Origin: Dongshaea marina | GTDB taxonomy: Bacteria; Pseudomonadota; Gammaproteobacteria; Enterobacterales; Aeromonadaceae | Assembly: GCF_003072645.1 (NCBI RefSeq) | Contig: NZ_CP028897.1 | Span: 2,865,658 to 2,929,657, forward strand | Reading direction: 5' to 3' | Length of the DNA: 64,000 nucleotides | Shown here: positions 8,132-18,287 of the stretch, piece by piece | Position numbering within the stretch: the stretch's first letter is position 1 | Layout of the letters: the number at the start of each line of letters is the position of its first letter | Program-made: the position numbers and the translations under genes | The notes under the pieces: model-generated | What the model was told of the DNA's origin: nothing | Databases searched by the model: none | The model's input: only the letters and a program-made list of their open reading frames with translations

Positions 8132-9568
8132 ATGAAAAGGTCATACCAATCGAACCAGCTCCCTGAAATAAATGAAATTATTTCAGAAGTCGAGATGAGC
8201 GATTATATCCATGGTGATTTTATCCTGAGGGGACAGGATCCAATCATTCGCTCTCCCCATCGTTTAGGTTACGCAAGCGCTGTTGCTCAGGGTGCTAACT
8301 CACTACTGGCAGGGATGATTTGGCATGCCAGAACCGGTCACCACCTAACGGCTTCAATGCCTATAGAGAGTGCACTAAACTATCTTCATTACAGCCATTA
8401 CACAAAGCAAAATGGCTTCCCGATGCAAGTAGGTGCCGAAACTGTCAGCGTCAATTCCTACTTTAAATGTAAGGATGGCAGAGCTATTCACACCATTGCA
8501 GGCCCTCCATACATGAAGCTTCTCAATGGCTACCTGGATTTCTTTGATTGTGGCAATAGCAGAAAACGTATTGCTGAAGAAGTTGCAAAGTGGAACTCAT
8601 TTGAGCTTGAAGAGGCACTGGCAAAGGCGGGACTTCCGGCTTGTGTCGCACGCTCAAAGCAAGAGTGGTTAATGCACCCTGTGGGGAAAGCGCTCAATAA
8701 AAGACCTCTTATCTCTATTGAACACATTCATGAAGGTGAAGCTGTTCCTTACTCACCACAGCCGCAAGAAATTCTGGATGGAATCAAAGTTATTGATTTT
8801 ACACATGTTCTTGCAGGGCCCATGCTAGGACAAAACTTGGGGCGATTCGGAGCTGAGACACTTCATATTTCCAGCCCTAAGCACCCTGATACATTAGCGC
8901 AAAACCTTATCACAGGATTTTGTAAACGGAATGCTTATTTGGATTTACATGATCATGAGCATCTTACAAAAATGAAAGAGCTCATGGCTGAGGCCGATGT
9001 ATTTATCAACTCATATCGTCCCGGGATCCCTGATCGCTTTGGATTGGATGCAGCTCAAGTGGCTTCAATGAGCCCAAAAGGGATCATCTATGTTGATATC
9101 AGTTGCTACGGTCACGAGACTCTCTGGAGTGACAGGCCCGGTTTTGAAACAATTGGTCAGGCATGCTCCGGATTTTCAGTTGCAGAGGGCACATTTGATG
9201 ATCCCAAATTCTCACCCGTTTTTTATTTAAACGATCCCTTAACCTCATTCCATGCCCTGAGCGGTGTCTTGGCTGCACTGCATAAAAGAGCATTATTTGG
9301 TGGCTCCTACCATGTGAAGGTCTCCCTAGCAAAGACTGGCATGTGGGTCACTGATCTGGGACTGTTAGAGGATGACAAATACAAAGACTGCCCTAAAGAG
9401 GATATCCATCAGCCTGAGACCAAAGAGATCGAAACCGTTTATGGGAAAATTACCCGGCTGGCTCCCTGCTACCAATTTAATGAGCTAAGGCTACCGGAAG
9501 AAAAGCCCGTAGAACCATTTGGTGCAAGCACACCAAATTTCGAGCATGTCTCAGACCCGATGTCATGA
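8132..9568 (+). CDS. Family III CoA-transferase (CaiB/BaiF type) with permuted domain order
   Basis: A 478-residue CoA-transferase-like protein preceded by a strong AGGAGG ribosome site. The classical family front half, starting DGIKVIDFTHVLAGP with RPGIPDRFGLD, does not begin until about residue 213. Residues ~46-190 look like the rear half of the same fold (GANSLLAGMIWHARTGHH, then YFKCKDGRAIH and an AGLPACVARSKQEW segment). The order is therefore rear-front compared with CaiB or Frc. Family III enzymes move CoA between carboxylic acids through an aspartyl intermediate; I could not place that Asp confidently. The gene is divergent from a LysR regulator and has no co-directional partner nearby, so the acid substrate cannot be deduced. 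Confidence 0.8.
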   Translation: MKRSYQSNQLPEINEIISEVEMSDYIHGDFILRGQDPIIRSPHRLGYASAVAQGANSLLAGMIWHARTGHHLTASMPIESALNYLHYSHYTKQNGFPMQVGAETVSVNSYFKCKDGRAIHTIAGPPYMKLLNGYLDFFDCGNSRKRIAEEVAKWNSFELEEALAKAGLPACVARSKQEWLMHPVGKALNKRPLISIEHIHEGEAVPYSPQPQEILDGIKVIDFTHVLAGPMLGQNLGRFGAETLHISSPKHPDTLAQNLITGFCKRNAYLDLHDHEHLTKMKELMAEADVFINSYRPGIPDRFGLDAAQVASMSPKGIIYVDISCYGHETLWSDRPGFETIGQACSGFSVAEGTFDDPKFSPVFYLNDPLTSFHALSGVLAALHKRALFGGSYHVKVSLAKTGMWVTDLGLLEDDKYKDCPKEDIHQPETKEIETVYGKITRLAPCYQFNELRLPEEKPVEPFGASTPNFEHVSDPMS

Positions 9569-9634
9569 TGGATTTCAAATAATACCAATCACCTTTTCGT
9601 ACACTTACACCGACCGAGGAAAATTGCCCCTTCG

Positions 9635-9829
9635 TTGGATATAAAAGCCGCGGGTCAGGAGGTGCCTCCCGACCCGCACAAACCTATACCCTCCCCAGCT
9701 CCTGGGCAGGCTCCACCGTACTGGCGAGAAAAGCCGGATACAGGGTGGCGATCAGGCTCATCAACAGCACACAACCACTGACAATCGCCCCCCAAATGCA
9801 TCTGGGATGGGATAAAGTCGATAAAATAG
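9635..9829 (-). pseudogene. Detached, diverged copy of the lolE 3' end
   Basis: These ~195 bases repeat the end of lolE and its terminator at 10949-11148. The first ~150 bases are nearly identical and include the stop region and hairpin. After the motif ACAATCGCC the copies differ by substitutions and small indels, then similarity fades at about 9829. Only the last ~50 codons of lolE are represented. With the intact lolE end 1.3 kb away, the two copies bracket an accessory segment like a direct repeat left by insertion at a gene 3' end, or by a segmental duplication. Confidence 0.75.
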
Positions 9830-9926
9830 ATCAAACTTTATTGCCTTTCGACAGAAATCCGCCCTTTCCTGGAGCTTTTGTTTTGGAGGTAAATCAGGAC
9901 TATTCAGGAAGGAGGGTAGTTTATTT

Positions 9927-10325
9927 TTATCCACCCCTTAATTTACTACAGATGGCCCTTAAGAGTTCATGCGTTATGATATCTGGCGTTATTTTTCCAT
10001 CGTTAATATTGCTAAACTGTGGGACTACATCAGAACCATAAGGGCAGCCAGGACCTTTATCCCAAACCGGCTTGTTTCCAATGGGATATTCCTTGATTAT
10101 CCCATGCCTATACTCACATATCTCTTTACCGTTATGGTCTAGCAGTGGATTGCAGCGATAGAAGTGAAGAGTCAAGACACCTTCACTTGTAACATATACC
10201 CCCACACCATCGTCACCACGCTGAATCGCTTTCGAAACCAGCTTTTCAATTTTTGTTCTGCTTGAGTAAATCCTATCGAAGTCTACTTTCATACAGATAA
10301 GACTCATAGAGCTATCAATGGTCAT
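9927..10325 (-). CDS. Hypothetical protein in the lolE-flanked insert
   Basis: A 132-residue frame with no family I recognise. It contains a mixed alpha/beta composition, five cysteines, and a C-terminal half rich in Gly and Pro (GNKPVWDKGPGCPYGSD, then a DGKITPDIITHELLRAICSKLRGG helix). The ATG at 10325 has no clear ribosome site; an internal Met at 10307 is an alternative start. It lies alone inside the 1.3 kb segment bounded by the two lolE 3' copies and has lower GC content than the lol genes, which fits acquired DNA. It could be a small cargo protein, but nothing visible assigns a function. Confidence 0.45.
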   Translation of the reverse strand: MTIDSSMSLICMKVDFDRIYSSRTKIEKLVSKAIQRGDDGVGVYVTSEGVLTLHFYRCNPLLDHNGKEICEYRHGIIKEYPIGNKPVWDKGPGCPYGSDVVPQFSNINDGKITPDIITHELLRAICSKLRGG

Positions 10326-10948
10326 AGGTAATTATAGCTACTCGCCTGCCTTAGGCAGCACAATCAAAACTCGAAAGCCCATTAAGACTTGGAGCAGCAG
10401 ATTTACGATGCGGCTCAGATATCAGCAGGATATGCCAGGCCTCAGCTTAAGGCTTGATACTGAGCTGTGACTTTTGTGAGCGAACGGACATTTGATTTTC
10501 TATTCATGAAGGGAAAATCACAAAGCTCTTTGCAAATAGAATCGGTTTAGTGAGATTTATATATGGGCAAACCCCTTTAAGCGATATCGGATATCTCTCT
10601 AAAGCTAGATTGACGTTCATTCATTGCGATATTCGCTACCACGCGATACCAAGTATGACTCAAAGCTGTGTTCGCTAAGGCGACAAAACGCTGTCCACCA
10701 CAGGTTGAATCTAACTTAATTATTGAGAATTAATTTCTTCGAGGCAAGATGCCGAGCTGGGAGGATGGCCAGGGATGGTTATCATCGAGCTTGGGAGATG
10801 TATCAGGGATGATAAATACGATGCGCGGGGCAAGTTTTTGATTACTTTTGGCGATACAAAAATAATGTGCCGTCGGCATCCCGACACATGTTGCGCAGCC
10901 ACAAAATCGAGCAGCATGCCCTGCAGAAAAATCCGCAGATAATCATAC
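10326..10948. other. Gene-poor remainder of the insert
   Basis: About 620 bases with no gene I can support. A 65-codon minus-strand frame (10720-10917) has no ribosome site or recognisable motif. No integrase, transposase or tRNA-like sequence is visible. The base composition is lower in GC than flanking genes. It may be decayed accessory DNA. Confidence 0.4.
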
Positions 10949-10963
10949 GTGGATATAAAAGCC

Positions 10964-10991
10964 GCGGGTCAGGAGAAGCCTCCTGACCCGC
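10964..10991 (-). terminator. lolCDE operon terminator
   Basis: A perfect 12-base-pair stem (GCGGGTCAGGAG / CTCCTGACCCGC) with a 4-base loop immediately follows the lolE stop. On the minus strand it is followed by GGCTTTTA. A slightly altered copy of the hairpin (one A-C mismatch) is present at ~9650-9676 in the detached lolE end. Confidence 0.8.
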
Positions 10992-10997
10992 ACAAAA

Positions 10998-12245
10998 CTA
11001 TACCCTCCCCAGCTCCTGGGCAGGCTCCACCGTACTGGCGAGAAAGGCCGGATACAGGGTGGCGATCAGGCTCATCAACAGCACACAACCACTGACAATC
11101 GCCACATCTCCCAGGTGCAGCTGGGATGGGATAAAGTCAATAAAGTAGATGTCCGGATTGAGAAACTGGTGGTTAATCAGGTGCTGAAACGCGCTCGACA
11201 GTGGCGTCAGATACCAGGAAAACAACACCCCAAGACCAACACCGATCACACAGCCTATGATGCCATTGACCATCCCCAGGACCATGAAGGTCACGCGTAT
11301 TCGCCACTGGGTCAGCCCCAGGGTACGCAAGATGGCGATCTCTGAGCGTTTATCATTAACCGCCATCACCAGGGTCGAGACGATATTGAAACAGGCGACC
11401 GCCACCAGCAGCAACATGATGAGGTAAAGGATGGTCCGCACCATCTGGATATCCTGATAGAGATAACCCTGAGCATTCATCCAACTTGAGACATAAAAGG
11501 GCACACCCAGACCCATCGCAGCCTGTTTAGTGAGCTGCTCCGCCTCAAAGATATTATTCACCCTCAGGGTGAACCCCTGGATCTTGTCCTGCCACCCCAG
11601 CAGGCGCTGAGCATCCTTGAGGTGAATAAAGCCCAGCAGGTTATCCAGTTGCCCGCCAATCGACAGCAACCCAGCCACCCGGAACCGCACCGTCTTGGGA
11701 GAGAGAATTCGCGAGCTATTCTCCCCCATCTGTGGCAACAGCAGGGTCACATAATCCCCCACCTTGAGCTTTAGCTTGTGGGCAATCCCGGCTCCGAGGA
11801 TCAGATCGTCTGCTCCCGGTTTGAGGGCCTGCCAACCCTTGCCACTCATGAAGTGTCCCGCATCCGAGATCCCCTGCTCATCCTGTGGCAACACGGCCCT
11901 CAGTTGCACCGCCTTGAGCTTAGCGCCATTTTGCAGCAAACCGTTAAGCTTGATATCCGGAGCCACCGCCGTGATCCCAGGCTTGGCCGCCAGCTGCTTC
12001 ATCAAAGGCTGCCAGTTGCCTATGGGAGGGGCCATCGCCTGCAGCTCTCCCTGGGGGATCACCATTAGCACTCGCTGGCGCAGCTCCTTCTCAAAGCCGT
12101 TCATCGCCGACAGGCAAACGATCAACACCATCACCCCCAGTGCAATCCCCAGCACCGAGGAGCGGGCAATAAACTGGGTAAAACCACTCTTGCCCCGCAA
12201 CCGGCTAAATCGCAGCCCGAGTCTGAAAATCAGCGAGGGGCTCAT
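10998..12245 (-). CDS. lolE: Lipoprotein-releasing ABC transporter permease LolE
   Basis: A 415-residue FtsX/MacB-type permease. It has one N-terminal membrane helix (~residues 25-48, IARSSVLGIALGVMVLIVCLSAMNGFE), a large periplasmic domain of ~220 residues, and three C-terminal helices with the conserved NDKRSEIAILRTLGLT coupling loop. In the LolCDE complex it extracts outer-membrane lipoproteins from the inner membrane and passes them to LolA. It is the last gene of lolC-lolD-lolE, its ATG overlapping the lolD stop by four bases. The last ~50 codons exist a second time at 9635-9829. Assignment as LolE rather than LolC rests on gene order and sequence flavour. Confidence 0.9.
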   Translation of the reverse strand: MSPSLIFRLGLRFSRLRGKSGFTQFIARSSVLGIALGVMVLIVCLSAMNGFEKELRQRVLMVIPQGELQAMAPPIGNWQPLMKQLAAKPGITAVAPDIKLNGLLQNGAKLKAVQLRAVLPQDEQGISDAGHFMSGKGWQALKPGADDLILGAGIAHKLKLKVGDYVTLLLPQMGENSSRILSPKTVRFRVAGLLSIGGQLDNLLGFIHLKDAQRLLGWQDKIQGFTLRVNNIFEAEQLTKQAAMGLGVPFYVSSWMNAQGYLYQDIQMVRTILYLIMLLLVAVACFNIVSTLVMAVNDKRSEIAILRTLGLTQWRIRVTFMVLGMVNGIIGCVIGVGLGVLFSWYLTPLSSAFQHLINHQFLNPDIYFIDFIPSQLHLGDVAIVSGCVLLMSLIATLYPAFLASTVEPAQELGRV

Positions 12246-12925
12246 CGTTGGCTCTCCAGTTTGCCATCACACAGGGTTTCACTGCGATCCAGCTGAGCCG
12301 CCAGCTCCCGGTCGTGGGTCACCATCACGAAGGCCGTTCCCATCTCACGGTTAAGCTCACACATCAAAGAGTAGACTGCCTCCGCACTCTGGTGATCCAG
12401 GTTCCCCGTCGGCTCATCGGCCAGCACCAGCTGAGGCTGGTTAATAAGCGCCCGGGCGATGGCAACCCGCTGGCGTTCGCCGCCGGAAAGCTCTGCCGGA
12501 CGATGGGCCAGACGCTTACCAAGACCCACCCGCTCCAGCATCCGCGAGGCACTGCGCTTTGCCTCGGCAAAGGACTGACCCGAGATCATCAGCGGCATCG
12601 CCACATTCTCCTGGGCCGAAAACTCTCCCAGCAGGTGGTGAAACTGATAGATAAAGCCCAGCTTTTGATTGCGAAACGCCGCCTGCTGACGGGTGTTCAG
12701 GGTAAAGACATCCTTTCCCTCAAACAGTACCTGACCCGAGCTTGGCTGATCCAGTACCCCAAAAAGATGCAGCAGGGTGCTTTTTCCCGAGCCTGAGCTG
12801 CCGACAATCGCTACCATTTCGGCAGGCCTTAGTGAAAAATCGATCCCCTTGAGGACATCGGCTTTTACCGAGCCCTCCTGATAGCTCTTGGTCAGGCCGA
12901 TTCCCTGCAATAGCCACTCACTCAT
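12242..12925 (-). CDS. lolD: Lipoprotein-releasing ABC transporter ATPase LolD
   Basis: A ~227-residue ABC ATPase that drives lipoprotein release by LolCE. Motifs visible are Walker A GSSGSGKST, the Q-loop region, the signature LSGGERQ, Walker B LVLADEPTGNLD (the D-loop form typical of the LolD/MacB subfamily), and the switch His in MVTHDRE. The frame is open 20 codons further upstream, but the ATG at 12925 begins MSEWLLQGIGLTKSY, the normal family start, and overlaps the end of lolC by eight bases. Tight overlaps on both sides indicate translational coupling in the operon. Confidence 0.95.
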   Translation of the reverse strand: MSEWLLQGIGLTKSYQEGSVKADVLKGIDFSLRPAEMVAIVGSSGSGKSTLLHLFGVLDQPSSGQVLFEGKDVFTLNTRQQAAFRNQKLGFIYQFHHLLGEFSAQENVAMPLMISGQSFAEAKRSASRMLERVGLGKRLAHRPAELSGGERQRVAIARALINQPQLVLADEPTGNLDHQSAEAVYSLMCELNREMGTAFVMVTHDRELAAQLDRSETLCDGKLESQR

Positions 12926-14153
12926 AACGCAACTCCTGTGCCGGACGGATCTTGGTGGCGCGGTACGCCGGGTAGAGGGTGGCAAACAAACTCATCAATA
13001 AAGCTCCAACAATAATCAACAGGATCTGCATGGGGCGAATATCAACCGGCAGCGCCATGCCGCCTACCGCCTGATAGAAATTAAGTCCAACCATAGACAA
13101 CAGGGGGTTGAGTTTATAGGTCGCCAGCAGGCCTACAATGCCGCCAATCAGGGTCCCCAACACCCCGCTATAGAGCCCCTGGAACACAAAGACCCGCAAG
13201 ATAGTCCCGGGCGTCGCGCCCAGGGTCAGCAGTATGGCTACCTCCCCTCGCTTATTACTGATCACCATCACCAGGGAGGAGAGAATATTAAAGGCCGCAA
13301 CAGCGATGATAAGACACAGCATCAGCCCCATCATATGTTTTTCCATCGAGACCGCCTGAAACAGCTCGCCGCGGGTGGCTCGCCAGTCACTGGCAACCAG
13401 CTGATCCGGGAGTGGCTTGGCCAGGGTCTCACCAACGGCAAAGGGATCATCGAGCCACAGCCGAACGCCTGTGATCTCTCCCTTGGGATAACGCAGCAGG
13501 CGACCCGCATCCTGGATATTGGTCAGGGCCACGGTATTATCGACATCGGCACCGACCCCGAAAATCCCGGCCACTGTAAACAGCCGCTGCGAAGGCATCT
13601 GTCCAAAGGGGGTAAAAATTGGCTTACGGGTTACCAACACCCGAACCTTGTCCCCCACATACACCCCAAGTTGATTGGCAAGCCCCTGGCCTAAGATCAA
13701 CCGATAGGAACCAGGGGTGAGGCTCTTGAGCGAGCCAATCAGCAGGTTGTTGGCGATCTCATCCTGTTTGGGCTGCAGCTTGGGATCGATGCCGTAAAGC
13801 TCCATTCCCTGCAGGCGTCCGCGGGTCTGGGCCACCGCCTCATCGATGATCAGCGGAGCCAGGGCGGTCACATGGGGCAACTTCTCCAGGGCCTTGCTAT
13901 AGGCGGACCAATGGGCTAACTGCTGGCTGGGATTACTCACCACCACCTGGGGAACCACCCCGAGGATGCGGGTTTTCAACACCCCCTGAAAGCCGTTCAT
14001 CACGGAAACCACGACGATCAGCGCCATCACTCCGAGGGCAATCCCTCCGGTAGAGAACAGGGTGATAAAAGAGACAAAGCGGCTACGCTCGCGGGAGCGA
14101 GTGTAGCGCAGACCGATAAACAGGCTTAACGAGCGGGCAAAAGAGCTTTTCAA
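12918..14153 (-). CDS. lolC: Lipoprotein-releasing ABC transporter permease LolC
   Basis: A 411-residue permease of the LolCE family, with an N-terminal helix (FSTGGIALGVMALIVVVSVMNGFQ), a periplasmic domain, and three C-terminal helices with the NKRGEVAILLTLGATPGTI loop. It pairs with LolE and LolD to release lipoproteins to LolA. The annotated start is a TTG at 14153, giving MKSSFARSLSLFIGLRYTRSRER, which lines up with the usual LolC N-terminus; no stronger ATG with a ribosome site is visible. It is the first gene of the operon and is divergent from the PilZ-like gene, with ~70 bases between them for both promoters. Confidence 0.92.
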   Translation of the reverse strand: MKSSFARSLSLFIGLRYTRSRERSRFVSFITLFSTGGIALGVMALIVVVSVMNGFQGVLKTRILGVVPQVVVSNPSQQLAHWSAYSKALEKLPHVTALAPLIIDEAVAQTRGRLQGMELYGIDPKLQPKQDEIANNLLIGSLKSLTPGSYRLILGQGLANQLGVYVGDKVRVLVTRKPIFTPFGQMPSQRLFTVAGIFGVGADVDNTVALTNIQDAGRLLRYPKGEITGVRLWLDDPFAVGETLAKPLPDQLVASDWRATRGELFQAVSMEKHMMGLMLCLIIAVAAFNILSSLVMVISNKRGEVAILLTLGATPGTILRVFVFQGLYSGVLGTLIGGIVGLLATYKLNPLLSMVGLNFYQAVGGMALPVDIRPMQILLIIVGALLMSLFATLYPAYRATKIRPAQELRYE

Positions 14154-14224
14154 ATCGAGTCGCTTAAGTTGCGTATTGATAGAGATACGAGATAATAAAT
14201 GTAAACCGCTACCAACAACAAGGG

Positions 14225-14811
14225 ATGGTCTCTATGTCCAAGGAGCAATATTTCACTGTGGCCCACAGATTACCGGTCAATGTGATCCCGCAACCAACCG
14301 GTTTTGAACTTCCGGACATAGAGCAACTTGAAGCCGAGATCCCAGACCCTTTCCGCATCTCCACCAGCATTGCGGCCATCGACATCAACAAATCCCGCCT
14401 GGTGCGCAGCTATGGAGAGGAGGTCCAGGAGCTGATTGAGATCATCAATCAACAGTCACGAAAAATAGATATGATCATGGGCTATGTGCTGGCCCAGCAG
14501 GACGATCCGGCCCATCGATTTCACAGCCTGCAGTTTGGTGGGGGGAGCTGGTCTACGCGGCCCCCGAGGCTTTAGATCTAGGGTGTTATGTCCGGCTCAA
14601 GATCTTTCTTCCCGAGGAAGCCGCCGCCATCTACTGCTATGGCCAGGTCTCGGGGAGCAAACCCCACCAGAATCAACAGCTCATCGCGTTGCGTTACGCT
14701 CAGATCCGCGAACAGGATCAGGAACTTCTGATCCGTGCCAGTTTACATATTCAATCAAAACAGCTAAAACAGCGAGCAGAGATGCGTTCGCGCCAACAAC
14801 CGACTCAATAG
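14225..14811 (+). CDS. PilZ-like domain protein, frameshifted in this sequence
   Basis: Two frames join into one ~195-residue protein if one base is added to the six-G run at 14540-14545. The first part runs to HRFHSLQFGGG. The second continues ELVYAAPEALDLGCYVRLKIFLPEEAAAIYCYGQVSG and ends RSRQQPTQ. The N-terminal helical region (VQELIEIINQQSRKIDMIMGYVL) followed by a beta-rich segment fits PilZ-type proteins found beside mfd in related bacteria. The classical RxxxR and D/NxSxxG c-di-GMP motifs are not obvious, so ligand binding is uncertain. ATGs at 14225 and 14234 are both possible starts; the second has AGGGATG spaced better. Confidence 0.6.
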
Positions 14812-14826
14812 TAGCCCCAATATCGA

Positions 14827-17800
14827 ATGAAAATCGAAGCCGTCGCCACACGTCCCCGCCCCAAGGCCGGGGACAAAAAAACTCTTGCGGGCCTGTATGG
14901 TAGTGCCCTCTCCTATGCTATCGCCCGCTGTGTTGCCAGCCGGGATGCGCTGCAACTCCTGGTGGTCGCAGATACCCCGACCGCCCTGCGCCTCGAACAT
15001 GAGGTGTCCGGCCTGCTGGACGATCCCAGCCTACCGGTGACCTTGTTTGCCGACTGGGAGACACTCCCCTACGATCATTTCTCCCCGCACCAGGATATCA
15101 TCTCCGCCAGGCTGGAGACCCTGTACCGCCTCGGTAGCTGGCAGAAGGGACTACTGATTGTCCCGGTCTCGACCCTGATGATGCGCCTGCTCCCCGAAAG
15201 CTTTTTGCAGCAATTTACCCTGCTGCTGAAAAAAGGGGAGAAGATGGAGCTGCATACCTTGCGCGATCGCCTGGAGCAGGCGGGCTACTACGCCACCTCC
15301 CAGGTGATGGAGCATGGTGAATTCTCGGCCCGCGGCTCGATTCTCGATCTCTACCCCATGGGGAGCTCTACTCCCTATCGGATCGACTTTTTCGATGATG
15401 AGATCGACTCTATTCGTCCCTTTGATCCCGAGACCCAACGCTCCGAGGACCAGGTCAACTCCCTGTCCCTCCTGCCGGCCCATGAGTTTCCCACAGATGA
15501 GGCGGCGATAACTCTATTCCGCCAGCAGTATCGTGAGCAGTTTGAGGTGCGCCGGGAGCCCGAGTCCATCTACCAGCAGGTCAGCAAAGGTACCCTGCCC
15601 CAGGCATTGAGTACTACCTGCCGCTGTTTTTTGAGAAGCTCTCGACCCTGTTTGATTACCTGCCGACCAACACAGAGCTGCTGTGTCACGGCGATCTCCA
15701 CGGGGCTGCCGAGCAGTTTCGCGATGACATCAGGACTCGCTACGAGCAGTTGCGCTACGATCAGCTGCGCCCACTGGTCAAGCCAGCAGCACTCTATCTT
15801 GAGGTTGAAGAGCTCTTTTCCGGTCTCAAACCCTATCCAAGCCTGCAACTCAATCAGCAACCCGAAGAAGGCCGGGGTGGGATCAGTGCCGACATCACCC
15901 CCCTGCCACCCATTCAGGTGCAGCCACAAAAAGAGCGCCCCCTGAGCGCCCTGTGTGAATTTATCGACGACTATAGCGGACGAGTGGTGCTGATTGCCGA
16001 GTCCGAAGGACGCCGGGAAGCCCTGCTGGAGCTGTTATCCGGCGCGGAACTTCACCCCAAGCTCTGCCAGAGCATGCAGGATGTGCTGACCTGTAAATCC
16101 CCGCTAATGCTGTTGGTCGCATCCATCGAGCAGGGCTTCACCCTCGGCGAATATCAGCTGGCGGTGATCAGTGAGAATGAGCTTTTAGGTGAGCGGGTTA
16201 CCCAGAGCCGGCGCCGCAAGAGCCAGAAAACCAGCTCCAGCGATATCGCGATCCGCAACCTGGCGGAGCTGACCCAAGGCCAGGCGGTGGTACACCTGGA
16301 TCATGGGGTGGGCCGCTACCTTGGATTACAGACCCTGGATGCCGGTACCCTGCCCGCCGAATATATGGCCCTGGAGTACGCCGGGGGGATAAACTCTATG
16401 TTCCGGTCACCGCTCTGCATCTTATCAGCCGATACAGTGGCGCCGAAAACCCGCCACTGAATAAGCTTGGCAATGAGACCTGGGCCAAGGCCAAGCGAAG
16501 AGCCGCCGAAAAGGTCCGTGATGTGGCCGCCGAGCTGCTGGATGTCTATGCGCGGCGCGAAGCGGAAGCAGGCCATGCCTATTCCCTGGAGCGGGATCTC
16601 TACGCCCAGTTTGCCGCAGGCTTTCCTTTTGAGGAGACCGCCGATCAGCAAAATGCCATCGACGCGGTTCTGCAGGATATGCGCCAACCCAAACCGATGG
16701 ATCGCCTGGTGTGTGGTGATGTGGGCTTTGGTAAAACCGAAGTGGCGATGCGCGCCGCCTTTGTGGCGGTGCAAGCCGATAAACAGGTGGCGATGCTGGT
16801 TCCCACCACACTGCTGGCTCAACAACATTTTGAGACCTTCCGCGATCGCTTCGCCAACTGGCCAATTCGGGTGGAGGTCCTGAGCCGCTTTAAGAGCCCC
16901 AAAGAGCAAAAAACAATTTTGCAGGATGTGGCCGATGGCAAGGTTGATATCCTGATCGGCACCCATAAACTTTTAGGAAGCTCCCTTAATTTTGCCGCAC
17001 TGGGACTCTTGATCGTCGATGAAGAGCACAGATTCGGGGTTCGGCAAAAAGAGAAGATCAAGGCGATGCGGGCCAATGTGGATCTACTCACCCTGACCGC
17101 GACCCCGATCCCCCGAACCTTGAACATGGCGATGCACTCGATTCGTGACCTGTCGATTATCGCCACCCCACCCGCCAAGCGCCTGGCGATCAAAACCTTT
17201 GTCCAGCAGAGCAGTGATGCCCTGCTTAAAGAAGCGGTATTGCGTGAGCTCAAGCGTGGAGGCCAGGTCTATTATCTGCACAATAACGTCGAAACCATCG
17301 CCAAGTGTGCCGAGAAACTCACCGAATTACTGCCTGAGGCACGGATCACCATAGCCCATGGCCAGATGCGCGAGCGCGAGCTGGAGCAGGTGATGAGTGA
17401 TTTTTACCATCAGCGGCATAATCTACTGGTGTGTACCACCATTATCGAAACCGGCATCGACGTTCCCAGCGCCAACACCATCATCATGGAGCGGGCAGAT
17501 ATGCTGGGTCTGGCGCAACTTCACCAACTTCGCGGACGGGTCGGTCGCTCCCACCACCAGGCCTATGCCTACCTGATGACCCCTCACCCCAAGCGAATGA
17601 CTTCAGATGCCAGAAAACGCCTGGAAGCGATCGAATCACTGGAAGATCTGGGTGCCGGATTTACCCTGGCGACTCACGATCTTGAGATCCGTGGCGCCGG
17701 TGAGCTTCTGGGGGAAGATCAGAGTGGCCAGATGCAGTCGGTGGGCTTTACCCTGTATATGGAGATGCTGGAGCAGGCGGTCAAGGCGCTCAAAGAGGGC

Positions 17801-18277
17801 CGCGAACCATCCCTGGATGATCTCTTGCAGCAGCAAAGTGAGGTCGACCTCAAGCTTCCAGCCCTCATTCCCGATGACTACATTCCGGATATTAATCTCA
17901 GGCTCTCCATCTACAAGCGGATCGCCTCCTGCAGTGATCACCAGGCCCTGGATGAGATGCAGGTTGAGCTCATCGATCGCTTCGGGCTACTGCCGGCGTC
18001 GACCAAGAACCTCATTGAGATCGCTCACCTTAAGGTGGATGCCAGCCAGGTCGGCGTCAGCCGTGTTGAAGCCCATGAGCGAGGCGGGTATATTGATTTT
18101 GCGGCCCATACCAAGGTGGATCCAACCTATCTGGTGGGGCTACTACAAAAGCATCCACAGCTTTATCGTTTAGACGGCCCGAGCCGTCTGCGTTTTATGA
18201 TTGAAACCCCGGATCGCCGGGATCGGATCAAACTGATCCAGTCTCATCTGCGTGATTTTGCCGCTAATGCCGCTTAA
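14827..18277 (+). CDS. mfd: Transcription-repair coupling factor Mfd, two frameshifts in this sequence
   Basis: Mfd removes RNA polymerase stalled at DNA damage and recruits UvrA. Three consecutive frames together give ~1150 residues, the normal length (E. coli 1148). The UvrB-like N-terminus includes DWETLPYDHFSPHQDI and SRGSILDLYP-type sequence. The RNA-polymerase-interacting region (VHLDHGVGRYLGLQTL) lies in the second frame. The translocase has Walker A GDVGFGKTE, DEEH (VDEEHRFGV), TATPIPRTLNMA and RGRVGRS. Breaks are at the C run 15598-15601 (one C short of PGIEYYLPLFFEKL continuing) and the G run 16383-16388 (one G short of GGDKLYVPV). Two such lesions in otherwise perfect coding sequence suggest sequencing indels. 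csiV follows within ten bases. Confidence 0.93.
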
Positions 18278-18287
18278 GGAGAGTTCG

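Noticed and set aside
6868-10640. Shared 12-base ATTCGCTACCAC at ~6868 and ~10629 as ends of an element
   Set aside because: Similarity stops after about 12 bases and there is no supporting gene or inverted partner.
10720-10917. 65-codon minus-strand frame in the lolE-bracketed segment
   Set aside because: No ribosome site and no motif; composition does not look like protein.
14827-18277. mfd as a real pseudogene
   Set aside because: All helicase motifs and both flanking frames are intact, and both lesions are single-base homopolymer shortfalls.
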